In this document: piece after piece, positions 26,696 through 35,568 of the stretch | Layout of the letters: the number at the start of each line of letters is the position of its first letter | Numbering within the stretch: position 1 is the first letter of the stretch | DNA from: Variibacter gotjawalensis | GTDB lineage: Bacteria > Pseudomonadota > Alphaproteobacteria > Rhizobiales > Xanthobacteraceae | Direction of reading: 5' to 3' | Length of the DNA: 64,000 nt | Assembly (NCBI RefSeq): GCF_002355335.1 | Contig: NZ_AP014946.1 | Span: 3,053,501 to 3,117,500, forward strand | Made by a program: the position numbers and the translations under genes | The notes under the pieces: model-generated | What the model saw: the letters and a program-made list of their open reading frames with translations, nothing else | The model's database searches: none | Told to the model about the DNA's origin: nothing

Positions 26696-27583
26696 TCACA
26701 GCCCCAAGATGCGCGACGGCGAGAGCCGCCCGCGGATCGAATCGATCAACGCGAGGAAGTTTCCGCGCAATCGTCCTAACCGGTCGATGTAAGGATCGCG
26801 GCGAAGAAGTCCCAAAATATTTCCGATCGGCCGGATGAGCAGATGACTCAGCAGCGTGGATGCCGGCATCGTACCTTTGCGCGCGAGGTAGATCGGATTG
26901 GCAAACTGTGAATATCCCATGCGCAAGCCCGAGATGCGGCCGCGCTTGACGCCAAGATGAACTCCGCGCGCCGCCATTACGCGGCCGATTGATCCACGCC
27001 GTTTGAGGCGACGGCTGAGATCGTAGTCCTCGAGCCACGCGTAAAGCGGCAGTTCTTCGTCGAACGGCTCCGCGACGAGCGCTGAGGAACGGCAGCACAT
27101 GTTGCAGCCATATAGTCCATCCGGCTGATCGCGAAGGATTGTCCGATCGTCTTCGATGTTCTCAGCGATGATGCGTTCGGCGTCGTCCCAAGTGATCCCG
27201 GACCCGAGTGCACCATCGAACAGAACGTTGCCGTCGACAGCGAGTAAAGAACGATCTGTCTGCATCACGACTTCAACGCGCGCGAGATAGTCGGCAGCGG
27301 GCAGGAAATCATCGTCGAAAAATACGATGAAATCACAGTCCGCACAGGCGGCAACTCCCGCATTGCGCTGCGCTGTCAAACTACGGCGGCAAATGAGAGT
27401 TTCGACCGGTAACGTTGAGTGCTGCAGATCCGGCATGTCCGCCGCTGTGGTCACTGCCAGAACAACCCTGTCGGGCTTTCGGCGTTGCTTGCTTAGGGCA
27501 ACAAGCAGCTTTCCGATCTCACCGGGGCGCCCGGCACTTGCGATCACGACAGCGACACGTGAGGGAGCTTGATTTTGGTTCAT
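26696..27583 (-). CDS. Glycosyltransferase family 2 protein
   Basis: A GT-A fold glycosyltransferase of 295 residues. It begins with VAVVIASAGRPGEIGKLLVALSKQ, has the metal-binding FFDDDFLP near residue 90, and the acidic acceptor motif WLEDYDLSRRLKRRG near 195. It probably acts in assembling the polysaccharide repeat unit; the substrate is unknown. No membrane helix is evident apart from a weakly hydrophobic C-terminal stretch. The start overlaps the stop of the polymerase gene (ATGA), making it the last gene of the three-gene minus-strand operon that starts with the chain-length gene. Confidence 0.87.
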   Translation of the reverse strand: MNQNQAPSRVAVVIASAGRPGEIGKLLVALSKQRRKPDRVVLAVTTAADMPDLQHSTLPVETLICRRSLTAQRNAGVAACADCDFIVFFDDDFLPAADYLARVEVVMQTDRSLLAVDGNVLFDGALGSGITWDDAERIIAENIEDDRTILRDQPDGLYGCNMCCRSSALVAEPFDEELPLYAWLEDYDLSRRLKRRGSIGRVMAARGVHLGVKRGRISGLRMGYSQFANPIYLARKGTMPASTLLSHLLIRPIGNILGLLRRDPYIDRLGRLRGNFLALIDSIRGRLSPSRILGL

Positions 27584-28872
27584 CGCGGGTAACGCCGGCC
27601 GGCCACTAGAAAAGCGTAGAACATGAGTACGGTCGCGAGACAGTTGTGACGCATGAATTGAAAGTCCGTAGCCGACGATGCCGTCAGGAGGATGAGAATG
27701 CAGGCGAGAATGTCGGCGGTTCGCCCGAGCGTGCGATTACGAAAGACGGACAAAGCTCCAGCTAAGATCGCGACGTATGCTGCGAGCCCGACGCAGCCGA
27801 GCAGCAACGTCACGTCGAGCGCACTGTTGTGAAAGTTGGGCGTGAAGAAATATTCGGCGCGTGACCAAAGATCCCAGACGCGCGAATATGGATCGCGGTC
27901 GAAGAAGCCGCCGTATCCGTAACCGAACCACGGTCGCTCCAGGATATAGCTCGGCGCAACCTCCCAAAAGTCGGTACGCCCGGTAAGGGTCGCAGTTCGC
28001 CCAAGTAGACCTGCAAAAGATCCAATATCGACGTAGGGCAAAAGTAACGAGATGCCCAACGTGATCGCCCCGACGATGGAGAATAGGGGCGTGCGCCAAG
28101 CGGGCGCGGCTTGAGCAAAGCTGATCAGAACCACTGCGAGCACCAGAGCAACGATGGCCGAAGCAGAATTGCTCAGCATCAATCCAGCGATGCAAACGAG
28201 GATACCAACGACGCGCAGAATCCGATTTCGCACGGCGCTGCGATCGAAAATGAGGATCATCGCGGCTGCCGCCGAATTCACGCCCATGTGGACTTTATGG
28301 CTGAAGACGCCAGCGAACTCACCGTCGATCAAAAGGCCTGGTCGATCTGCTGTGGAGATGACGAGGGCCGGATTGATAACAAGCAGCACGAGCGAAATCG
28401 CGACGCTGAACGTGACGATCAGAGCGAAAGCGCGGAAAAGCACTCGAGGGTGAATTTGCTGAGCCAATGCCGTCGCGATGACGATATTGGCCACCAGCAT
28501 GATGCAAAAGACGAGGCTCGCCCACGGCGCCGGCGCCCAGGTCGCAGATGCGAGCACGAAAACCGCAAATGGAAGCAGCAGTGCCAGGCGAAGCTCAACG
28601 CCTTGACGGGCTAAGCCATAGAGGACGATGAGACCCGCGATACCATAACTCGCCAGCCACCCCAGCATGTTGACGACGTCAGTCCGCGTTTCGCTATCAC
28701 CAGCGACACCGGGGATATCGGGCGGCTTTGGCCGGAACGAAAATCCATAAAAGGAGCTGGTCGCGAGAAACATAACGAGCAGCGCGAACGCAAAGCGCAT
28801 CGCTTGCGGCGATACTCCAAATCCTGGCTGTAAGCGTGCCTTAACGCCAGCGGCCGGGTAGGCGGCCGTCAC
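27580..28872 (-). CDS. O-antigen polymerase/ligase-like membrane protein
   Basis: A 430-residue polytopic protein with about 11-12 membrane helices and a large periplasmic loop near residues 290-345 carrying RTDFWEVAPSYILERPWFGYGYGGFF. That loop, with its conserved Arg and Trp/Gly pattern, is typical of the Wzy_C/WaaL family, which polymerises or ligates lipid-linked glycans at the periplasmic face. The start is GTG, overlapping the chain-length gene stop (GTGA). Within a locus holding a Wzc-like protein and a flippase, a Wzy polymerase is the likelier role, but a ligase cannot be excluded. Confidence 0.85.
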   Translation of the reverse strand: MTAAYPAAGVKARLQPGFGVSPQAMRFAFALLVMFLATSSFYGFSFRPKPPDIPGVAGDSETRTDVVNMLGWLASYGIAGLIVLYGLARQGVELRLALLLPFAVFVLASATWAPAPWASLVFCIMLVANIVIATALAQQIHPRVLFRAFALIVTFSVAISLVLLVINPALVISTADRPGLLIDGEFAGVFSHKVHMGVNSAAAAMILIFDRSAVRNRILRVVGILVCIAGLMLSNSASAIVALVLAVVLISFAQAAPAWRTPLFSIVGAITLGISLLLPYVDIGSFAGLLGRTATLTGRTDFWEVAPSYILERPWFGYGYGGFFDRDPYSRVWDLWSRAEYFFTPNFHNSALDVTLLLGCVGLAAYVAILAGALSVFRNRTLGRTADILACILILLTASSATDFQFMRHNCLATVLMFYAFLVAGRRYPR

Positions 28873-31031
28873 GCAGCCGAACTCCCCGCAAGAACGACGC
28901 CTGCAAGTCGGACCTTCGCGGAAGAACAGGCCGACAATGCAGCATCGAGCGCCGGACGCGGCGTGCGCTCTCGCTCCACGACCATCAGGCCCGATTGCGT
29001 GGCGGAGCCAGTGAGTGAGATTGGCTCGTTCACGGCGCAGCCGAGATCGACGATCACATACGTGAAGGTCGCCAAAGCGTCTTCAATCACGCCGGCGAGA
29101 CCGCGGCCTGAAACGTGCCGTAGGCTCACTGCGGCGTTTGCGTCCGCCGGCAGGAAGAGAATGTCGGATTGGGAGACACGGCTTGCCACTGCTCCAGTGC
29201 GGCTTTTGCCGATGGCGCAGGCACCAATGCCTTCGAGATGCTGAGCCTTGAGTTCGAATGTCAGCGCACGAGCGATGACCGCGGCATCGACGAGCAGCAC
29301 CTTCGCACCAATTGAACTCGCCGCACGAGCGAGATTGTAGGCGACATGCGACGAGCTCCCGTCAGCATTCGCAGACGTGACGGCAATCGAACGTCCGCCG
29401 GAGCTCTGCAACGCATCCAGAAGAGCGAGATAAGCGGCTGGGTCCACCGCACGCAGCTGCGGCGTCTTCGCGGCGTTCGTGCTGTCGAAAGACACGGCGC
29501 CGAGCGCCGGCAAATTGGAAACGCGCTCCAAATCCTCGCGGTTGTGAATGCGGCCTTTGAAGGCGTCTGCGCCGACGACAGCAGCGCCGCCAAGGCCAAG
29601 GCCGCAGATCAGCGCAAGTGCCAAGATCAAACTTGTCGGCGGGTTTGCCGGACGATCGGGCGTCACGGCAGGAGCGACGCGACGAATGTTGGTTGAGTTC
29701 AGCAACGCCTGCTCTTGCAACTGGCGGCTGCGGAGCAGGGCGGCGTTGTAGATCGACTTGCTGGCTTCGGCGCGGCGTTCGAGCTCTCGCAGTTCGACCG
29801 AAGCCTGGCTCGCCGTGTTGGCGGTCCGGCCCTGCGCATCGATCTGGCTTTGGATCAGCCGCTCGGCGGCCAGCGCGCGGTCGAGGTCGATGCGGGCGCT
29901 CTGCGCCATGCGATCAATCTCGGAGTTGATGTTGACTTGGGCTTCTTCGACCTCACGGCGAAGAGCAGCCAATTCGGGATGGCGCGGTCCGAGACGGCCT
30001 TGCAGCGCCGCATAGCGTCGCTTGTATTCGGCGAGCTGCAGGACGAGGCCGCTCATTGTTGTTGATTGCATCGCCTCCGGTGAAGCCGCGCCGGATTGGC
30101 GCATAACCTTCAACTGGTCGACGCGCGCCTGAGCGTCAGCCGTTGCATTCTTGGCGCGGCTGAGTTGCGAAGACAGTTCGCCGAGTTGCTGGTCCGTCAA
30201 CAACCGACCGTTGGACCCGAGAAGGCCGTGCTTCACCTTGAAGCGCTCGACGGCATCTTCTGCGTCGCGCACTCGCTTCTGCATCTCGTCGAGATTGGCG
30301 CTCAGCGCGGCACCCGAACGTCGCGCGGCTTCCGACTGCGAGTCCGCACTCTGTGCGATGTAGGCATCGACCAGCGCATTGGCGATGCGCGCGCTTTTCG
30401 CCGCATCCGAACTGGTCATGTAAATTTCGATGACGAAGCTACGCTCGATACGCCGCACCGCGAGCCGGTCATCGAGATTGTAGAGAACTTTTGCGCGGGG
30501 ATCGCCGGGGGGCGCGTTCGACGCCGGCAGGAACGCTCTCAGAGCCGCGCGCAACCGCCCAAGCGCCGACTGCGGCGAGCCGTTCATCTCCGTATCGTCG
30601 ACAAGCTGCAGCGCGTCGACGACGCGATTGAGGACACCCGTGCCTTTGAGGACGCGCATCTCGCTCTCGACGAGGTCGGTGATCGCTTCGGAGGTCTGCG
30701 CAGTTGGTTGAAGTTCGTTGTCGAGCACCCGCAGACCGCGCGGATCGATAATCAACCGAGCGGACGCCACGTATCGCGACGTGCTCATTGCCGAGAAGGC
30801 GAGACCGGCGCCCAGGCACAACAGAACCGCGACGATAATCCAGCTTGCACGCCGGCGCAGGCTTTCGAGCAAACGCTGCGGACTGATCGTTGCCGCGAAA
30901 CCTGGCGTCAGAGGAGCCTCGTTGTTGTGGTTGTTGTTAGGCGTGCGGACCGGCGCCAGCACCGAGAGCGGCAGCGCTTCGGCGGCGCCTCGAGCGCTCG
31001 CGAGGAGTTGAGATCGACCGAAATGCTGCAT
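28869..31031 (-). CDS. Wzc/GumC-like chain-length protein with degenerate kinase domain
   Basis: A 720-residue polysaccharide copolymerase. The N-terminal cytoplasmic part is about 60 residues, followed by membrane helix 1 (WIIVAVLLCLGAGLAF). The Wzz domain has ARLIIDPRGLRVLDNELQP. A long coiled-coil periplasmic region (about 200-430) precedes helix 2 (LILALALICGLGLGGAA, near 480). The C-terminal domain resembles a BY-kinase ATPase. The Walker A segment reads SANADGSSSHVAYNLA where active enzymes have GEGKTT, so the P-loop lysine is missing. Walker A' KVLLVDA and TYVIVDLG remain. No tyrosine cluster follows. It probably controls chain length or export without kinase activity. It is the first gene of the operon; the promoter should lie in 31032-31191. 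Confidence 0.88.
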   Translation of the reverse strand: MQHFGRSQLLASARGAAEALPLSVLAPVRTPNNNHNNEAPLTPGFAATISPQRLLESLRRRASWIIVAVLLCLGAGLAFSAMSTSRYVASARLIIDPRGLRVLDNELQPTAQTSEAITDLVESEMRVLKGTGVLNRVVDALQLVDDTEMNGSPQSALGRLRAALRAFLPASNAPPGDPRAKVLYNLDDRLAVRRIERSFVIEIYMTSSDAAKSARIANALVDAYIAQSADSQSEAARRSGAALSANLDEMQKRVRDAEDAVERFKVKHGLLGSNGRLLTDQQLGELSSQLSRAKNATADAQARVDQLKVMRQSGAASPEAMQSTTMSGLVLQLAEYKRRYAALQGRLGPRHPELAALRREVEEAQVNINSEIDRMAQSARIDLDRALAAERLIQSQIDAQGRTANTASQASVELRELERRAEASKSIYNAALLRSRQLQEQALLNSTNIRRVAPAVTPDRPANPPTSLILALALICGLGLGGAAVVGADAFKGRIHNREDLERVSNLPALGAVSFDSTNAAKTPQLRAVDPAAYLALLDALQSSGGRSIAVTSANADGSSSHVAYNLARAASSIGAKVLLVDAAVIARALTFELKAQHLEGIGACAIGKSRTGAVASRVSQSDILFLPADANAAVSLRHVSGRGLAGVIEDALATFTYVIVDLGCAVNEPISLTGSATQSGLMVVERERTPRPALDAALSACSSAKVRLAGVVLAGSSAA

Positions 31032-31191
31032 CGAGACGAGTCCTTACCCAACTCTTGTGCCGGATAGCGTTCCGGCACATCGTCGTTATCCGCGAAGCAA
31101 GCAGTTCTGTGCCAAAAGGAAACACGAACGGCTTGCCGGCTATCCTTTGATTGGACAGTTGCACTATGCGGGCCAGGTATTACCGGGCGAT

Positions 31192-32058
31192 TTAACGGCG
31201 TGTTGTGGGAAGGGCGGGAGGCTCGAAAAGCGGGGCTTCGCGCGTCGCATAGTAAACGACTGTATCGACCGGCCAGCCCGGCTCGAAATGATCCCGAGGC
31301 AGATAGCGCGGCACACCTTGGCCAGGCTGTAAGAGCCCTCGAACGCTAGAAAAAATCGCGCGGTAACCGCTGTTTTGCGCAAGCGCGACGGCCTCCTCAG
31401 TCATCGCGGAGATCCGCCCGAACGGCCACGCGAAGCTCGTGCACGGCATTCCGAGCTTTGCCTCAATTTCTGCCCTGCACTGGCTGACCTCTTGCGCAAG
31501 CTCATCCGTGGTCAAAGTCGAAACTTCACGATGCGAAAGTGTATGCGCTCCGATCTCGACGCCGTCCCCAGCCAATGCCGCAAGCGCGTCCCAGCCGGCA
31601 AGAGGAAGAGGAGCCGCATACTGCGCATTCTTTCGGAAGGCCTCGTTGCCGATTTCTCCTGCTCCGACGTATGTCGGACAAACCATCAGCGAGTATGGAA
31701 TTCCAGCGCTCTTGAGCATTGGATGTGCTTCGGTCGCGATATTCTCGAACCCATCATCGATCGAGAGGTGGAAGAGCCGACCTTGCCGCGTAGCTGTTCC
31801 GTCGAGCAGCGCAAGCAACTCAGCGGTCGTGATAAAATCTCCTTCGCGCTTGAGCGCCGCGAACAGTCTGCTCGCGTTCTCCTGCTCGTCCGGAAACTGG
31901 TAATGGAACGTTAGGCAGCGGATCCCGCTCGTGATCTTCGTGTAGGCGAGTGGGCGCAGCCGATCGAGAACACCACGGAGCACCACACGCTTCGCGCGAT
32001 CTTTCATGTCGCGGGGCGGGGTCATCTCGGCAGCGGATGTAGCGTAACGAAGTGCCAA
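31192..32058 (-). CDS. Polysaccharide deacetylase (NodB homology, CE4)
   Basis: A 288-residue carbohydrate esterase family 4 protein. NodB motifs are visible: motif 1 as SIDDGFEN, motif 2 as GAHTLSHREVS (HxxxH zinc ligands), and motif 3 as FAWPFGRIS. A signal peptide is not clear, so it may be cytoplasmic or anchored through its partners. It probably removes acetyl groups from a glycan of this locus. The start is taken as TTG at 32058, with AGAGG four bases upstream; an ATG at 32025 would remove 11 residues. The chain-length gene lies downstream on the same strand after 160 bases. Confidence 0.87.
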   Translation of the reverse strand: MALRYATSAAEMTPPRDMKDRAKRVVLRGVLDRLRPLAYTKITSGIRCLTFHYQFPDEQENASRLFAALKREGDFITTAELLALLDGTATRQGRLFHLSIDDGFENIATEAHPMLKSAGIPYSLMVCPTYVGAGEIGNEAFRKNAQYAAPLPLAGWDALAALAGDGVEIGAHTLSHREVSTLTTDELAQEVSQCRAEIEAKLGMPCTSFAWPFGRISAMTEEAVALAQNSGYRAIFSSVRGLLQPGQGVPRYLPRDHFEPGWPVDTVVYYATREAPLFEPPALPTTRR

Positions 32059-32329
32059 GCGACCTCTCGTAGCTGATTAAGCACCACGCCTAGTTCAGGC
32101 TGCGCCCTCAGCTTTTCTCAGTGAGCAGGATATCCACTTAATAAATCGACGCCATCTAACGGAATAGTCAATGGCAACAGTTTCTTAAGGTAAATAGGTG
32201 GGAGCGGCGTGTTGCCGCACAAGTCGAAGCTAAATCCGGTCGGATGGCACTAACGGTGCTTGAAACGACGCGAAATCGGAGAATCTTTCGACACTTGCCC
32301 AAACAGGGCCAGGTTCGTCTCAAACTGGT

Positions 32330-34444
32330 ATGTTCATGTCTCGCCTGTTGCGCAAATCCGGATCGCCTTTTGCTCTCGATCGGACGAGTCTGTCGGCACG
32401 TGGCGGGAGAAGCTCGCTCGTTTTGGCGGCCGCACTTTGCATTTCGCTGATGGGACACAGCGCGTCTGCCGCAATCGTAATCCGAGTCGATCCCGCAGCC
32501 GTTCAACAGCCCGCTCGCAAAACGAGTACTGCGACGGTCGGCGACCTCAACGCAGCGCTAGCACTCGTTTCGCGTGTGTGGACGGGTGCGGCACGCAACA
32601 GATCTGCCGTGATCGAATTTGCCGGTGGCATCCATCGTTTTGACCAAACGATTCGCATCGGCCTGGAGTTCAGCGGCCGGGCCGATGCGCCGTTGATCCT
32701 CCGCGGAGCGACGGACGGCAGTTCGCGGCTCAGCGGCAGTGTGCCGCTGACGCAAACGTCTGTGGACGTGCCGGCGCGCCTCGATCCGTTAGTTCGCGAC
32801 AGGGTCGTCGCATATCGGTTGCCGCCGAGCGCTGCGGAGCAATCGAGTATCGGCGTGCACCGCTATCATCCAGCGCCTTCCAATCCGGCAGGCATTGAGC
32901 TGTTCGATGCGCAAGGCGCATTGCAACCCGCACGCTGGCCAAACCAAGGTTGGTCGCGGGTAGGGCAGGCGAAAGCTCTCGGCCAGGACGCCGTTATTGC
33001 CGTCGAAGGAGGCCGAAGCGATCGCTGGGTCGGCGAGCCCGACTTGTGGGTCGCCGGCTATCTCGGTCAGGACTGGTCATTCGAAACGATTGCCGCGACA
33101 TCGAGTATCCCGGGCTCGCAACGTCTCGGCCTTGTGAAGGCTCCGCACTATCCGCTGCGCAGCGGCGACCGCCTCTTCGTCGAGCACGCGCTCTCGGAAC
33201 TCGACACGCCGGGTGAATGGTGGCGTGACCGCGACAGCGGCATTGTGTTCCTCATCCCGCGCTCCAGCACGTCGTCAATCGAAGCCAGCGTCGCGCCGAC
33301 ATTGATCGCGATCGACGGCGCCAAGCACGTCCTCATCGAAGGTCTTACCTTCGAGCGCAGCCGTGGCGATGCCGTCACCGTCACCGGTGGCGAAGATGTC
33401 GTGTTCCAAGACTGCACCTTCCGCTGGATCGCTGGACGCGGCCTTGTCATCGATGGTGCGAAGCGATCAGGTCTTCGGCGCTCGGTCGTCGCCGATATGG
33501 GCGAGGGCGGTGTCTCCTTAAAGGGCGGCACCCGCGCGACGCTGACGCGTGCCGATAACTTCGTCGAAGACAGTTTTTTGGTGCGCTACGCTCGCCTCGG
33601 GCGCACTTATAAGGATGCTGTCGCAATCGACGGCGTCGGCATGCGAGTCACCGGGAATGTCATCGCGCATGCACCGCACCTCGCCATCCGCTATCAAGGT
33701 AACGATCACCTGATCGCCGCAAACGAGATCTTCGACGTCGTCAACGACACGTCGGATTCTGGCGCGATCTACTCGGGACGCGACGTCTCGGCGCAAGGCA
33801 CCGTCATTCGCGGCAATTTCATTCACGACGTTTTGCCGGCCAAAGGCGAAGGGCAGGAGCGCTTCGAGGTCAAGGGCGTCTACCTCGACGATCTCGCGAG
33901 CGGGACGACGATCGAAGACAACGTGTTCCTGCGTGTCGAACAACCAGTCTTCGTCGGCGGCGGCCGCGACAATGTCGTAGCGCGCAACGTGTTCGTCGCT
34001 TCTTCGCCCGCACTGTTCATCGATGGCCGCGGCAAGGTTTGGCCTCAAGCGCCTTTCGACGAACCCGGTAACGCTTTCTACGCAACGTTGCGAGAAGTCC
34101 CGGTCTCCAGCACGCTGTGGGCGTCGCGATACCCCGCTCTTGCGCGTATAATGACGGACGACCCATACGCGGCAAAGCGCAATGTCTTCCGCGACAACCT
34201 CATCGTGGCAAGCCGAGCCGAGCAGATCGGAGACGGTGCGCGCCCGGAAGAGCAAAACGTTAGTGGCAATCGCACTATCGATAAGGTGCCGCCCATCCGA
34301 ACCAGTGACGACCTCGCTCGCTGGCTGACGCAAAATGGAATGAAAACTTTGCCCGAAGGCATCAATCGTTTCGGACATTTGCTGAATAACACAAGCCTTC
34401 GGTCGCGCGCCTCCGACGCCGGTGTAGGGGGCCCAGAACGATGA
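32330..34444 (+). CDS. Secreted right-handed parallel beta-helix protein
   Basis: A 704-residue secreted protein with a signal peptide at about 25-48, preceded by a long basic N-region and ending SASA. The body has repeated beta-helix rungs such as VLIEGLTFERSRG, VVFQDCTFRWIAG, TVIRGNFIHDVLP, TIEDNVFLRVEQP and NVVARNVFVAS. The rung GVYLDDLASGT resembles carbohydrate-active beta-helix enzymes, including GH141-like hydrolases and polysaccharide lyases. I cannot assign a catalytic family. It probably trims or modifies the polysaccharide made by the surrounding genes. The stop overlaps the next glycosyltransferase start (ATGA). ATG at 32336 is an alternative start. Confidence 0.8.
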   Translation: MFMSRLLRKSGSPFALDRTSLSARGGRSSLVLAAALCISLMGHSASAAIVIRVDPAAVQQPARKTSTATVGDLNAALALVSRVWTGAARNRSAVIEFAGGIHRFDQTIRIGLEFSGRADAPLILRGATDGSSRLSGSVPLTQTSVDVPARLDPLVRDRVVAYRLPPSAAEQSSIGVHRYHPAPSNPAGIELFDAQGALQPARWPNQGWSRVGQAKALGQDAVIAVEGGRSDRWVGEPDLWVAGYLGQDWSFETIAATSSIPGSQRLGLVKAPHYPLRSGDRLFVEHALSELDTPGEWWRDRDSGIVFLIPRSSTSSIEASVAPTLIAIDGAKHVLIEGLTFERSRGDAVTVTGGEDVVFQDCTFRWIAGRGLVIDGAKRSGLRRSVVADMGEGGVSLKGGTRATLTRADNFVEDSFLVRYARLGRTYKDAVAIDGVGMRVTGNVIAHAPHLAIRYQGNDHLIAANEIFDVVNDTSDSGAIYSGRDVSAQGTVIRGNFIHDVLPAKGEGQERFEVKGVYLDDLASGTTIEDNVFLRVEQPVFVGGGRDNVVARNVFVASSPALFIDGRGKVWPQAPFDEPGNAFYATLREVPVSSTLWASRYPALARIMTDDPYAAKRNVFRDNLIVASRAEQIGDGARPEEQNVSGNRTIDKVPPIRTSDDLARWLTQNGMKTLPEGINRFGHLLNNTSLRSRASDAGVGGPER

Positions 34445-35568
34445 AGGTCGCCTGCGTCGTCGGTATCGTTACGCCCTACACCCACCGCATGTTCGAGCAG
34501 CTCGGTGCTGAACTCGAGGGCGAGCTTGTGGTGTTTGCGTGTGGCGACAACGAACCCGGACGCCATTGGACGCTGCCGGCTGCAACGACTTACACGCGCA
34601 AGACGCTCAAGGGCATTCGCCTGCATCGCAGTTATGTCAGCCACATCTATCTCAACCCGGGCATCGTCCCGGCGATCATGCGCGGACAGTTCGACGTCGT
34701 GATGATCGGCGATTTCTCGCCGACAATGATGCTGGCAAAACTCGCCGGACGCTTGCGCGGCGTGCCGGTGATTATCTCCACGGACGGCCAGCCGGACACA
34801 GATCCAGGCCGGCATTCGCTACTGCATCGTATAGCACGCCGTCTCGTCGTGCCGAGCAGCGCTGGTGGCGTTGGCGCAAGCCGCGGCAGTATCAAGCTGC
34901 TGGAAAGTTACGGTCTGCGACAAGGGACGGGCACCATCGTTTGGCTGACGCCGGGATGGGATTTCGACCGCGAGCCGCCGCCCTACGATGAGCGTCCGTT
35001 CGACCTCATGTTTTGCGGTCATCTCGATGAAGATCGGAAAGGTGCATTGTTCTTCGCCGATGTTGTCGCGGCGCTCGTTGCGCGTGGCCGGACGCCGAAA
35101 GTTCGCATCACGGGCGAGGGGCCGCTACGTGACAAGTTGCTCGCACGCCTCAAGGCCTTGAATGTGCCGACCCAGTTCGACGGATACCTGGGGCAAGCGG
35201 CACTCGGCGACGCATACGCATCCGCCAAGGTGTTTCTCTTTCCGTCGCGCGGCGACCCATGGGGCCTCGTTGCCAATGAGGCGCTCCAGTGTGGCACCCC
35301 CGTCATCGTGTCGCCGCACGCCCAAGCGGGCCGCGAACTGGTCGCCCCGAGTGGCGCCGGGCGCATGCTGCCGCTCGACGTCGAAGCCTGGGCCGACACC
35401 GCCGAGACATTCCTCGACGACCGCGCCGTTTGGGCCGAAGCGCATAGGCGGGCCCAGGTTACTGCAGAACGTTTTTCGCTCGACGCGATGGTGCGCAATA
35501 CGCTCTCAGCCTTTGCGCGCGTCGTCGGCGATGGTCCAGAGCCGAACCCGGCGAGGACGGGCAGGTGA
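34441..35568 (+). CDS. Glycosyltransferase family 4 protein
   Basis: A GT-B glycosyltransferase of 375 residues. The N-terminal domain begins VACVVGIVTPYTHRMFEQL, with DVVMIGDFSPTMMLAKLAG. The C-terminal domain has FCGHLDEDRKGALFFADVV, VRITGEGPLRDKLLA and the donor site SRGDPWGLVANEALQCGTPV, where a Glu occupies the EX7E-type position. It starts within the stop of the beta-helix gene (ATGA) and overlaps the flippase start (GTGA). This makes a tightly coupled three-gene unit for a surface glycan. Donor and acceptor are unknown. Confidence 0.88.
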   Translation: MKVACVVGIVTPYTHRMFEQLGAELEGELVVFACGDNEPGRHWTLPAATTYTRKTLKGIRLHRSYVSHIYLNPGIVPAIMRGQFDVVMIGDFSPTMMLAKLAGRLRGVPVIISTDGQPDTDPGRHSLLHRIARRLVVPSSAGGVGASRGSIKLLESYGLRQGTGTIVWLTPGWDFDREPPPYDERPFDLMFCGHLDEDRKGALFFADVVAALVARGRTPKVRITGEGPLRDKLLARLKALNVPTQFDGYLGQAALGDAYASAKVFLFPSRGDPWGLVANEALQCGTPVIVSPHAQAGRELVAPSGAGRMLPLDVEAWADTAETFLDDRAVWAEAHRRAQVTAERFSLDAMVRNTLSAFARVVGDGPEPNPARTGR

